A stretch of 64,000 bases of DNA from Prauserella cavernicola (lineage in GTDB: Bacteria; Actinomycetota; Actinomycetes; Mycobacteriales; Pseudonocardiaceae), in NCBI RefSeq assembly GCF_016595675.1, contig NZ_JAENJH010000007.1:267458-331457 (forward strand), given 5' to 3'. The translations under genes and the position numbers were made by a program. The notes under the pieces were generated by a model. That model was not told where the DNA came from. It saw nothing but the letters and a program-made list of their open reading frames with translations, and ran no database searches. Positions 42,218 through 50,439 of the stretch are shown in pieces (position 1 is the first letter of the stretch; each line of letters starts with the position of its first letter).

Positions 42218-42655
42218 ATGGTCGACGTCCGGCGCACGTTCACCGTGCGCGCCCCGCTCGACACCGTCGTGGACTACCTGTCCGACTTCGCCAACGCCGA
42301 GAGCTGGGACCCCGGCACGGTGTCGTGCGCCCGCCTCGGCACCGGCCCGGTCGAGGTCGGGTCCCGCTGGCGCAACGTCTCCGAGTTCCGGGGCAAGGAG
42401 ACCGAACTGGTGTACCGCCTCACCCGCAGGGAACGGGAGCGGCTGACGTTCGTGGGCGAGAACAAGACCGCGACGTCCACCGACGACGTGGCCTTCGCCG
42501 AGGTGGACGGGGGAACGCGCATCGACTACCGGGCGAGCATCCGGTTTCACGGTCTGGCGAAGCTCGCGGACCCCTTCCTGCGCCGCGAGTTCGAACGGCT
42601 CGGTGACGAACTGGTCCCCACGATGACGGCCGCGGTCGAGCGGCTCGGTAGCTGA
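42218..42655 (+). CDS. SRPBCC (START-like) family protein
   Basis: 145 aa from ATG 42218 (GAAGGAG 8 bp upstream). Polyketide-cyclase/START-like fold: VRRTFTVRAPLDTVVDYLSDFANAESW at the start and a long C-terminal helix FLRREFERLGDELVPTMTAAVERL that closes the lipid-binding groove. Likely binds a hydrophobic ligand. Third gene of the epimerase-CPBP operon. Confidence 0.85.
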   Translation: MVDVRRTFTVRAPLDTVVDYLSDFANAESWDPGTVSCARLGTGPVEVGSRWRNVSEFRGKETELVYRLTRRERERLTFVGENKTATSTDDVAFAEVDGGTRIDYRASIRFHGLAKLADPFLRREFERLGDELVPTMTAAVERLGS

Positions 42656-42724
42656 GCGCGCCCGGCCGACGGGGTCACGGACATGCCACACGAACATCGT
42701 CTTGGCGTCGGGCAGAATGCACCT

Positions 42725-43516
42725 ATGGTCAGTGAGCAGGAATGGGTGAAGGAGCGGCAGCTCTTCGCCGGTGTCGCGCCGTCGGCCGACCAGGCCGCGG
42801 CGGAACCGTGGACGGGCCCGCTGGCCCACGAGTTCGCGAAGGTGGCGCATCTGCTCCTCGACAGTCCCACCGTGGCGGGTGTGCTCGACCGGGTCGTGGG
42901 GGCGGTGAAGGCGCTGGTCCCGGAGGCCGACTTCGTCAGCATCACCTTGCGCACCAAGGAGGGCCGCTACACCACGCCGGTGCGCACCGACGAGCTGGCC
43001 GACCGGCTCGACGAGCTGCAGTACACCTTCGACGAGGGTCCGTGCGTGCACGCCACCCGAACGTCGGGTGAGGGCATCGTCGACGTGCCCGACGTGTCGG
43101 CGGGCCCGTGGCCGCGCTGGGCGAGTGAGGCGGCCGCGCTCGGGGTCGGCAGCGTGTTCGCGGTGGGCCTCGTGCCCGCCGACGACCCGCCGCGCCTCGG
43201 TGCACTGAACCTGTACTCCCGCCAGTCCCACGCGCTGGACAAGGTCGACCGCGATCTGTCGATCGTGCTCGCCAGCCACGCGACGGTGGCACTGGCGGCG
43301 ACCACGGCGATGACGTCGGCCGAGTTCGAGCACGCCCAGCTGCGTGCCGCGCTGGAGAGCAGGGACGTGATCGGTCAGGCGAAGGGCATCCTGATGCAGC
43401 GGCGCGGGCTCTCCGCCGAGGGGGCGTTCGACCTGCTGCGCCGCACGTCGCAAGACCTCAACATCAAGCTCGCGAAGGTCGCGGAGCTGTTCGTGAACAG
43501 CAGGCACGACATCTGA
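42725..43516 (+). CDS. GAF-ANTAR antitermination regulator
   Basis: 263 aa from ATG 42725; an in-frame ATG at 42683 precedes it without a ribosome site. GAF domain at about 45-195, ANTAR RNA-binding domain at about 203-258 (SRDVIGQAKGILMQRRGLSAEGAFDLLRR). Such proteins bind paired hairpins in mRNA leaders and prevent termination when the sensor is triggered. Common in actinomycetes. Convergent with rskA, 24 bp apart. Confidence 0.9.
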   Translation: MVSEQEWVKERQLFAGVAPSADQAAAEPWTGPLAHEFAKVAHLLLDSPTVAGVLDRVVGAVKALVPEADFVSITLRTKEGRYTTPVRTDELADRLDELQYTFDEGPCVHATRTSGEGIVDVPDVSAGPWPRWASEAAALGVGSVFAVGLVPADDPPRLGALNLYSRQSHALDKVDRDLSIVLASHATVALAATTAMTSAEFEHAQLRAALESRDVIGQAKGILMQRRGLSAEGAFDLLRRTSQDLNIKLAKVAELFVNSRHDI

Positions 43517-43540
43517 GCCCTCGGCGCCCGCCGGCCCCGC

Positions 43541-44332
43541 TCAGGCGCGTAGCGACAGCGACATGAGCGGGTCGGTGGTCGGCTGCGGCGAGCCGCCGTC
43601 GGGTTCCACGGTGACGCCGAGCACGTCGGTGCCGTCGGGCAGGGCGGCGACCAGCGGCTGGCGGTCACCTCCGCCGGCGTCGGGCATCAGCGCCATGGAC
43701 CTGGCGCCGCCGGGCCCGATCGCCCACAGCTGGTGCACGTGACCCGACGGTGCCTCGGGCATCCGCTCGGGCATGAGCACCGCCCTGCCCTCGCTGCGCG
43801 ACACCACGGCGGTCATCGCCGCGCCGTCCGCGGAGCCGTGCACGACGTGCGCGTCGGGGGCGTAGAGCACGCTCGCCATGGCGGCGCCGCGCTCACTCGC
43901 CTGCTCGAGCCGCTGTTCGGCCTGGTCCAGCTGCTGGTTCGTCCGTACCGTCACCACACCGAGGCCGGTCGCGAGAGCGAGCGCCGCCACCGCGGCCGCC
44001 ACGGCGATCCGGGTGACGAGGCGGCTCCGGTCCCGGCGCGCGGGGAACGGCACGACGGTCGTCTCGGGCGGATCCTGCCGGGTGCGCGCGATCTCGTCGA
44101 GCACCCGCTGCCGCAACGCCGGAGGCGGTTCCGCCGCGGCGGCCTCGCCGAGCCGGGCCGCGGTCGCGGTGAGCTCGCGCACCTCCTGAGCGCACGCCTC
44201 GCAGCCGGCGAGGTGCTCCTCGAAGGCGGTGCGTTCGGCCTCGCCGAGCGCGTGCACCGCGTACGCGCCGGTCAGCGTCGCCATCTCGCCGTCGGCACCG
44301 TCCATGCCTTCCACGCCGTCCACGTCACTCAT
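43541..44332 (-). CDS. rskA: RskA-type anti-sigma-K factor
   Basis: 263 aa. N-terminal anti-sigma domain with zinc-type signature His40-x3-Cys44-x2-Cys47 (EEHLAGCEACA), one transmembrane helix near 107-129, and an extracytoplasmic RskA C-terminal domain (VHQLWAIGPGGARSM, DVLGVTVEPDGGSPQPT). Membrane-bound repressor of SigK, inactivated by redox stress or proteolysis. Its start shares a base with the sigK stop (TGATG), so the pair is coupled. Confidence 0.9.
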   Translation of the reverse strand: MSDVDGVEGMDGADGEMATLTGAYAVHALGEAERTAFEEHLAGCEACAQEVRELTATAARLGEAAAAEPPPALRQRVLDEIARTRQDPPETTVVPFPARRDRSRLVTRIAVAAAVAALALATGLGVVTVRTNQQLDQAEQRLEQASERGAAMASVLYAPDAHVVHGSADGAAMTAVVSRSEGRAVLMPERMPEAPSGHVHQLWAIGPGGARSMALMPDAGGGDRQPLVAALPDGTDVLGVTVEPDGGSPQPTTDPLMSLSLRA

Positions 44333-44928
44333 CAGCTCGTCCCCAGGCAGTCGCGGAGCCGGATCAGCCCGTCCCGCAGCCGCGTCTTCACCGTCGAGGC
44401 GGGAGAGCTCAGCAGCTCGGCCGCCTCCTGGTACGTGTGGCCCCGGTAGTAGGTCAGCAGGACCGACTCCCGTTGCAACTCGGTCAGCGTGCTCAGGCAG
44501 CGGCGGACCGCCCGCTGCTCGAGCCTGCCCAGCACCGACTCGGACACCTCGTCGAACGCACGGCCCGGCGCGCGAGCGCCCACCTTGGCCTCACGATCGG
44601 CGGCGGCCTGCTCGGCGCGCACCCGGTCCACCGCGCGCCGGTGCGCGAACGTCAGCACCCACGTGAGCACGCTGCCCTTGTCGGCGCGGTACCGGCCGGC
44701 GTTACGCCACACCTCGACCAGCACCTCTTGCGTGACCTCCTCGGACTGCGCCGGGTCGCGCAGCACGCGCTGCACGAGCCCGAACACGGGCCGCACCACC
44801 AGCTCGTACAGCCGGGCGAACGCGGCCTCGTCGCCCTTGACGACCTCCGCCAGCAGCGCCCGCGGATCCGGCTCCACGCCGTGCGCGGGGTCCGGCGATG
44901 GTTCCGCCGGACTCGTGTGCTCCTCCAA
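44332..44928 (-). CDS. sigK: ECF sigma factor SigK
   Basis: 198 aa. Sigma-2 region near 38-100 (AFARLYELVVRPVFGLVQRVL, SEEVTQEVLVEVWRNAGRY), sigma-4 near 135-192 (RCLSTLTELQRESVLLTYY, GHTYQEAAELLSSPASTVKTRLRDG). With a coupled RskA this is the SigK group (ECF19). Start appears to be TTG 44928, with GGGGAAGG 6 bp upstream; the next option, GTG 44877, has no ribosome site. It lies 51 bp downstream of the CFA-synthase-like gene, at the end of the lipid-modifying operon it probably transcribes. Confidence 0.9.
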   Translation of the reverse strand: MEEHTSPAEPSPDPAHGVEPDPRALLAEVVKGDEAAFARLYELVVRPVFGLVQRVLRDPAQSEEVTQEVLVEVWRNAGRYRADKGSVLTWVLTFAHRRAVDRVRAEQAAADREAKVGARAPGRAFDEVSESVLGRLEQRAVRRCLSTLTELQRESVLLTYYRGHTYQEAAELLSSPASTVKTRLRDGLIRLRDCLGTS

Positions 44929-44979
44929 CCCCGACCTTCCCCTCGCTCGCGGGACGCGGGAGCGTCCGGGGCACAGTGT

Positions 44980-46266
44980 TCATCGCGCGCCGCCCTTGCG
45001 CATCGCGAACTGCACCACGTCGAGATAGCCGGAGCGGAACCCGGCCTCACAGTAGGCGAGGTAGTACTCCCACGTGCGGTGGGGCAGGCCCGCGAAGCCG
45101 AGCGCGGTGAGGCTCTCGGCGCGCTCGTCGAGCCGGTGCCGCCAGCTGCGCAGCGTCTCCGCGTAGCCGACGCCGAACGTCCGCCGCTCGTCTACGGTCA
45201 TCGCCGTGTCCCGCGCGACGTTGCCCTCGATCGCCTCGACCGAGAGGACCCGGCCGCCGGGGAAGACGTACTTGTGGATCCACGTGTAGGAGTCGAGGGT
45301 GGCCAGCAGCCGGTCGTGCGGCATGGTGATGGCCTGCAGGCCGGCCCTGCCGCCGTCGACGAGCAGCCGGTCGAGCGTGCGGAAGTAGGTCGACCAGTAC
45401 TCGGGGCCGACGGCCTCGATCATCTCGATGCTCACCACGGCGTCGTAGCGGCCCTCGGCGTCGCGGTAGTCGCACAGCCGCACGTCGACGCGGTCGGCGA
45501 GGCCCGCCGCCGTGATGCGGTCGCACGCGAGCCGCTGCTGCTCCGCCGACAGCGTCAGGCTGGTCACGTGGGCGCCGCGCTGGGCGGCCCTGATCGCGAG
45601 CGAGCCCCAGCCCGTGCCGATCTCGAGCAGCCGCGTGCCCTCGCGCACGTCCGCCATGTCCAGCATCGAGTCGAGCTTGGCGAGCTGTGCCGCCGCCAGG
45701 TCGCCGCCGGGGCGCAGCGGAGCGCCCGAGTAGGTCATCGTCTCGTCGAGGAACGTCGCGAAGAAGTCGTTGGACAGGTCGTAGTGCCGGTGGATGTTGC
45801 TGCGCGCGCCCGTCGCGGTGTTGCGCTCGGCGGTGGGCTGACGCGGCTCCACCGCGCGGCGCAGCGTCTGCAGCGGGGCGGGGATCAGCGTGGCCATCCT
45901 GGCCGCGAACGGCATGAGCAGGTCGGCGGGCTCGGGGCTGGTCCAGTCGCCCACCACGTAGGCCTCGCCGAAGCCGATGTTGCCGTCGGCGCCGAGCCGG
46001 TGGAAGAACTCCCTCGGCCGCTCGATGCGCATCAGCGGCGATCCCGGGCCTCCGCCGCCGAGCCGTTCGCCCCCGGCGAGCGCGATCCGCACCGGCAGGT
46101 CGCGCACCGCGTGCCGGAAGAGGCGCTCGGCGATCCGGGCCCGAAAGGGCGAGTACGGCGCTGGCGGCAGCTGCTCCCACGGCCCCGGCACGGTGACGGG
46201 GCGGGCCGGGCGGCCGGACTGGGGGTGGACCTCGGTGATACTGATGGCGCTAACGTCCTTTCGCAC
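44980..46266 (-). CDS. Divergent CFA-synthase-like SAM-dependent enzyme
   Basis: 428 aa. SAM loop LLEIGTGWGS at 213-222 and the overall cyclopropane-fatty-acyl-phospholipid synthase fold. Key CFA-synthase positions differ: YSGAP at 179-183 where the E. coli enzyme has YSCG (Cys139), and EAVG at 284-287 where it has EHVG, so the active site is altered although Glu284 remains. It may methylate or desaturate unsaturated acyl chains rather than cyclopropanate. The GTG start 46266 overlaps the DUF1365 gene by 17 bp and lacks a ribosome site, implying coupling. Confidence 0.88.
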   Translation of the reverse strand: MRKDVSAISITEVHPQSGRPARPVTVPGPWEQLPPAPYSPFRARIAERLFRHAVRDLPVRIALAGGERLGGGGPGSPLMRIERPREFFHRLGADGNIGFGEAYVVGDWTSPEPADLLMPFAARMATLIPAPLQTLRRAVEPRQPTAERNTATGARSNIHRHYDLSNDFFATFLDETMTYSGAPLRPGGDLAAAQLAKLDSMLDMADVREGTRLLEIGTGWGSLAIRAAQRGAHVTSLTLSAEQQRLACDRITAAGLADRVDVRLCDYRDAEGRYDAVVSIEMIEAVGPEYWSTYFRTLDRLLVDGGRAGLQAITMPHDRLLATLDSYTWIHKYVFPGGRVLSVEAIEGNVARDTAMTVDERRTFGVGYAETLRSWRHRLDERAESLTALGFAGLPHRTWEYYLAYCEAGFRSGYLDVVQFAMRKGGAR

Positions 46267-46987
46267 GGGGGGTTCCGGAAGTGGCGGGCCTGCGGGGCAC
46301 GATCGGCACCCGGCGCAGCCAGAGCGCGATGCCGTGCTTGCGGATGAGCAGCGACACCCGCTGGGGCACCAGCGGTCTGCGCAGCAGCAGCCGCACGAGC
46401 TCGCGACGGGTCGCGGGGCGGCGCCTGCCGCTCATGGTGGCGGTCAGCAGCCTGCCGTTCTCGCCCCGCAGTTCGATGTGCACGGTCAGCCGTTCGCCGG
46501 GCCGGGGCAGGCGCATCCGGTAGCGCCCGTGGTCGGGCAGGAACGGCGAGACGTAGAACCGCTTGTCCGTGCTGTCGCTGTCGTCGTCACCGGGCCGCAG
46601 CAGGTAGCGGTGTGCCTCGCCGTAGGTGTTGTGCACCTCGGCGACCACGCACGCCTGCTCGCCGTCGGGCCCCTCGCACCAGTACACGGTGAGCGGGTTG
46701 AACACGTAGCCCAGTACGCGCGCGTGGGCGAGCATGAGCACGCGCCCGCCCTCGAGGTTCACGCCCTGGCTCGCGAGCCAGCGATCGAGCTCGGCGCGCA
46801 GCGGCTCGCCGTCGTGGCCCAGGTGGTCGCGGGCGTCGAAGCGGGCGAACGGGCGGAGCCAGCGCGGCAGTGCCGGCAGGTGATCGGCGTCGACGAGCCA
46901 CGTGTAGAGCCGGTGCTGGAACGTCCGCGGCTCGTCGTCGTGGCGCGTGTGCGTCACGACGGTGTCGTAGAGCGCGGGAACGCTCAC
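46250..46987 (-). CDS. DUF1365 family protein
   Basis: 245 aa from GTG 46987, overlapping the stop of the FAD oxidase (GTGA). DUF1365 pattern: LYDTVVTHTRHDDEPRTFQH, LLAHARVLGYVFNPLTVYWC near 92-110, and AEVHNTYGEAHRYLL near 124-138, with YVSPFLPDHGRYRMRL after it. Almost always found beside CFA-synthase-like and FAD-oxidase genes; in proteobacteria the set is under the singlet-oxygen response. Biochemical role unknown. Confidence 0.9.
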   Translation of the reverse strand: MSVPALYDTVVTHTRHDDEPRTFQHRLYTWLVDADHLPALPRWLRPFARFDARDHLGHDGEPLRAELDRWLASQGVNLEGGRVLMLAHARVLGYVFNPLTVYWCEGPDGEQACVVAEVHNTYGEAHRYLLRPGDDDSDSTDKRFYVSPFLPDHGRYRMRLPRPGERLTVHIELRGENGRLLTATMSGRRRPATRRELVRLLLRRPLVPQRVSLLIRKHGIALWLRRVPIVPRRPATSGTPRAKGR

Positions 46988-48276
46988 CAGCCGCCCCCGA
47001 GTGCCTGCGCGGCGCGGACACCGGACGCGCAGCCGTCCTCGTGGAAGCCCCAGCCGTGGTAGGAGCCCGCGAAGCGCACCCGCGCGTCGCCGAGGCCGGG
47101 CAGCTCGCGCTGCGCCGCCACGGACTCCGGGGTGTAGACGGGGTGGCGGTAGGTCATGCGCGCCAGCACGCGCTCGGGCGCGAGGTGGCCCGCGCCGAGG
47201 CTCACGACGTAGTCCTGGGGTTCGGCCAACCGCATCAGCCGGTTCATGTCGTAGCTGACCCGCACGGCGCCGGGGCCGGGCGAGCAGGCGGGCTTGTGGT
47301 AGTTCCACGACGCCCGCGCGCCCCGTGCCGCCGGCAGCACCGACGGGTCGGTGTGCAGCAGTGTTTCGTTGTGGGAGTAGCGGAACGCCCCGAGCACCTT
47401 GCGTTCGTCGGCGGTCGGTTCGGCGAGCAGCGCCAGCGCGTCGTCGGCGTGGGTGGCGATCACCGCGTGCCCGGCCCGGTGCACCGTGTCGGCGTCGTCG
47501 CGGATCTCCACACCGTCGGCGGTGCGGTGCACCGAGCGCACCGGGGTGGCCTCGTGGATCACGGGCAGCTGCTTGGCCACGCGCCGCACGTACTCCCGCG
47601 AACCCCCGGTGACCGTGCGCCACGTGGGCGAACCGGTGACGGAGAGCAGGCCGTGGTGGTGCAGGAACTCGAACAGATAGCGCGCCGGGTAGCGCGCGCT
47701 GTCACCCGCTCCCGACGACCACACGGCCGCCACGAGCGGGATCGCGAAGTGCTCGACGAAGTAGCGCGAGTAGCGGCCCGTCGCCAGGAAGTCCCCGAAG
47801 GTCGTCAGGTCCTCGAGCCCGCGCGTGCCCGCGTCGAGCAGGGCGCGCGCCTGCCGGTGGAAGCGCGGCACCTCGGCGAGCATCCGCAGGTACGACGGCC
47901 GGAGCACGTTGCCGCGCTGCGCGAACAGGCCATTGAGCCTGCGCGCGCCCGCGTACTCGAGGCCGCAGCCGCCGCAGCTGACGCTCATCGACATCTCGGT
48001 GTCCTGCGTCTCGACGCCGAGCTCGGCGAACAGGCGCAGTAGCTGTGGGTAGGTGCGGTCGTTGTGCACGATGAAGCCGCTGTCGACGCCGATCGTCCTG
48101 CCGTCCTCGGTCACCACGTCGTGGGTGTGCGCGTGCCCGCCGAGCCGGTCGTCGGCGTCGAACAGCAGCACGCGGTAGCGGCTGCGCAGCAGGTAGGCGG
48201 CGGTCAGCCCCGAGACGCCTCCGCCGATCACGGCGACGGTCGGCTCGGTGCCCGGCGGGGACTGGAGGCTCGGCAT
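46984..48276 (-). CDS. FAD-dependent amine-oxidase-type oxidoreductase
   Basis: 430 aa from ATG 48276; an in-frame ATG at 48285 would be inside a SigK-like -10. FAD loop VIGGGVSGLTAAYLL near 14-28, GGHAHTHDV near 45, and a C-terminal FAGSYHGWGFHEDG near 402-415 typical of the protoporphyrinogen-oxidase-like proteins that accompany CFA-synthase-like and DUF1365 genes. A cysteine cluster SCGGCGLEY lies near 97-105. Likely oxidises a modified acyl chain. First of five coupled genes (with DUF1365, CFA-like, sigK, rskA). Confidence 0.88.
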   Translation of the reverse strand: MPSLQSPPGTEPTVAVIGGGVSGLTAAYLLRSRYRVLLFDADDRLGGHAHTHDVVTEDGRTIGVDSGFIVHNDRTYPQLLRLFAELGVETQDTEMSMSVSCGGCGLEYAGARRLNGLFAQRGNVLRPSYLRMLAEVPRFHRQARALLDAGTRGLEDLTTFGDFLATGRYSRYFVEHFAIPLVAAVWSSGAGDSARYPARYLFEFLHHHGLLSVTGSPTWRTVTGGSREYVRRVAKQLPVIHEATPVRSVHRTADGVEIRDDADTVHRAGHAVIATHADDALALLAEPTADERKVLGAFRYSHNETLLHTDPSVLPAARGARASWNYHKPACSPGPGAVRVSYDMNRLMRLAEPQDYVVSLGAGHLAPERVLARMTYRHPVYTPESVAAQRELPGLGDARVRFAGSYHGWGFHEDGCASGVRAAQALGGGW

Positions 48277-48283
48277 GCCCGGC

Positions 48284-48311
48284 ATTCGGAGCCGGGGGCC
48301 CCTGCGATTGG
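48284..48311 (-). promoter_or_regulatory. Candidate SigK-dependent promoter of the lipid-modification operon
   Basis: On the minus strand CCAATC (48311-48306) and CCGAAT (48289-48284) are separated by 16 bp; SigK promoters are described as CCATCC and CCGAAT-like with 16-17 bp. The -10 ends 8 bases before the ATG at 48276, which would make a leaderless or near-leaderless mRNA. It fits autoregulation, since sigK is the fourth gene of the operon. Confidence 0.5.
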
Positions 48312-48380
48312 TGCGTGTGACAACGGGCACGATTCGCGCGCGCGGGCAAGCGCCCGCGCGCGCGGCGCCGAACAACCGGC

Positions 48381-49637
48381 ATGCGCATGGCGACCAGGAT
48401 CGAGCAACTCGTAGACCGGCTGCTGGGGGTGCCGCTGCCCGTCGGGGTACGCGCCTGGGACGGCAGCCGAGCGGGACCCGGCGGTCCCCAGGTGGTGCTG
48501 GCGCGGCGCAGAGCGCTGCGGCACCTCGTGTGGAGCCCGGGCGAGCTCGGACTGGCGCGGGCTTACGTGACCGGCGACCTCGACGTCGAGGGAGACCTCA
48601 CCGACGCGTTGCGGCGGTGCTGGGTGCTCGCCAGTGACCACGACCTCGGCTCGCTGCGGTTCGGCCCCCGCGAGGTGGGCGCGCTGCTGTCGCTGGCAGT
48701 GCGCGCGGGCGCCGTCGGGCCGCGGCCCGCGCGGCCCGCGGGGGAGGCCCGGCTGCGCGGCAGGCTGCACTCCCGGCGTCGCGACCGTGGCGCGATCGCC
48801 CACCACTACGACGCGGGCAACGAGTTCTACCGGCTGCTGCTCGACCCGAACATGGCCTACTCGTGCGCCTATCCGGCCGACGAGGACGCGACGCTCGAGC
48901 AGGCGCAGACCGACAAACTGGAGCTGATCTGCCGCAAGCTCGGCCTCGAACCCGGCATGCGGCTGCTCGACGTCGGCTGTGGCTGGGGTTCGCTGCTCGT
49001 GCACGCCGCCCGCGAGCACGGGGTGCACGCCACCGGCATCACGCTCTCGGCGGCGCAGCACGACCACGTGCGCCGCCGCATCGCCGAGGAGGGTCTCGAC
49101 GGCAGGGCCGAGGTGCTGCTGCGCGACTACCGGGAGCTGGGCAGCGGCGGCTACGACGCCATCGCGACGGTGGAGATGGGCGAGCACGTGGGCGACGACC
49201 AGTACGCGGGCTACGCGGCGACGCTGTACCGCAACCTCAGGCCGGGCGGCAGGCTGCTGCTGCAGCAGATGTCGCGGGGCGGCAACGCGCCGGGTGGCGG
49301 CCCGTTCATCGAGTCCTACATCGCGCCGGACATGAGCATGGTGCCGCTGAGCCGCACGCTGCGCTACCTGGAAGACGCCGGGTTCGAAACCCGTGGCGTG
49401 GAGGCGATGCGCGAACACTACGCGTGGACGGTGCGCGCGTGGACCCGCACGCTGGAGCAGCGCGCGGACGAGGCCACCGCGCTGCTGGGCGCCGAGGGCC
49501 TGCGCGTGTGGCGGCTCTACCTCGCGGGGGCGGCGCTCGCGTTCGAGCAGAACCGGATGGGCGTGCAGCAGATCCTGGCCGTGCGGCCGGGTGCACGCGG
49601 TGAGGGGCTGCTGCCCGGGCTGGCGGAGGCGGCGTGA
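48381..49637 (+). CDS. Cyclopropane-fatty-acyl-phospholipid synthase-like methyltransferase
   Basis: 418 aa from ATG 48381. SAM loop LDVGCGWGS at 196-204. Unlike its neighbour it keeps AYSCAYP with Cys162 (equivalent to E. coli Cys139) and EHVG with Glu268-His269, so it looks like a competent acyl-chain methyltransferase. The His of E. coli LLHTIG is replaced (LLQQMSRG). Divergent from the FAD oxidase, 104 bp between starts, and overlapping the DUF1295 gene. Confidence 0.9.
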   Translation: MRMATRIEQLVDRLLGVPLPVGVRAWDGSRAGPGGPQVVLARRRALRHLVWSPGELGLARAYVTGDLDVEGDLTDALRRCWVLASDHDLGSLRFGPREVGALLSLAVRAGAVGPRPARPAGEARLRGRLHSRRRDRGAIAHHYDAGNEFYRLLLDPNMAYSCAYPADEDATLEQAQTDKLELICRKLGLEPGMRLLDVGCGWGSLLVHAAREHGVHATGITLSAAQHDHVRRRIAEEGLDGRAEVLLRDYRELGSGGYDAIATVEMGEHVGDDQYAGYAATLYRNLRPGGRLLLQQMSRGGNAPGGGPFIESYIAPDMSMVPLSRTLRYLEDAGFETRGVEAMREHYAWTVRAWTRTLEQRADEATALLGAEGLRVWRLYLAGAALAFEQNRMGVQQILAVRPGARGEGLLPGLAEAA

Positions 49638-50422
49638 GCGAGTACCTCGTGGCGGCGGCGGTCGCGCTGGCCGTCGCCATCCTGGTCGTCACCGTCACGT
49701 TCGGCATCGCCCGGCTGCGGGGCCGCTACGACACGATCGACAGTGCGTGGGGCGCCGGGTTCGCGGTGATCGCGCTCGCTGGCTTCGCGGTGGAGCCGCG
49801 CGGGTTCGGTGGTGCGCTCGTCGCGACCGTGCTCACCGTCGTGTGGGGCGTGCGCCTGTCGGTGCACATCCACCGGCGCAACCACGGCGGCGGCGAGGAC
49901 CGCCGCTACACCGAGATGATGGCGCGCGCCAGGTCCCGGCCGCTGGCGCGGATGTACTTCCGCGTCTACCTCACGCAGGCGGCGGTGATGTGGTTCGTGT
50001 CGCTGCCGGTGGTGCTCGCCCAGCGCCAGGCCGACGACCTCGGCGTGCTCGCGGTGCTGGGCATCGTGGTGTGGTGCGTCGGCTTCGCGTTCGAGGTCGT
50101 CGGCGACGAGCAGTTGCGGCGGTTCAAAGCCGACCCGGGCAACCGGGGCCGGGTGCTCCAGCACGGGCTGTGGCGCTACACGCGGCATCCGAACTACTTC
50201 GGTGACGCGTGCGTGTGGTGGGGCCTCTACCTCGTCGCGGCGCAGCACCTGCCGGGCGCGGCGACGGTGCTCTCGGCCGTGCTCATGACGTGGCTGCTCG
50301 CCAGGGGCTCGGGCAAGCCGATCCTCGAGCGGCACCTGAGCGAGTCGCGGCCCGGCTACCGGGACTACGTCGCGCGTACCAGCGGGTTCGTACCGCTGCC
50401 GCCGAAGAAGTCCGTGGCCTGA
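49634..50422 (+). CDS. DUF1295 (steroid 5-alpha-reductase-like) membrane protein
   Basis: 262 aa, start GTG 49634 overlapping the preceding stop (GTGA). Six or so membrane helices. The C-terminal reductase-type block is clear: LQHGLWRYTRHPNYFGDACVWWGLYL near 174-199, then RPGYRDYVARTSGFVPLPPK at the end. The fold is related to isoprenylcysteine methyltransferases and steroid/sterol reductases, and the gene typically accompanies CFA-synthase-like genes. Predicted NADPH-dependent lipid reductase. Confidence 0.9.
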   Translation: MSEYLVAAAVALAVAILVVTVTFGIARLRGRYDTIDSAWGAGFAVIALAGFAVEPRGFGGALVATVLTVVWGVRLSVHIHRRNHGGGEDRRYTEMMARARSRPLARMYFRVYLTQAAVMWFVSLPVVLAQRQADDLGVLAVLGIVVWCVGFAFEVVGDEQLRRFKADPGNRGRVLQHGLWRYTRHPNYFGDACVWWGLYLVAAQHLPGAATVLSAVLMTWLLARGSGKPILERHLSESRPGYRDYVARTSGFVPLPPKKSVA

Positions 50423-50439
50423 CCGCGACTTCGCGAGGC

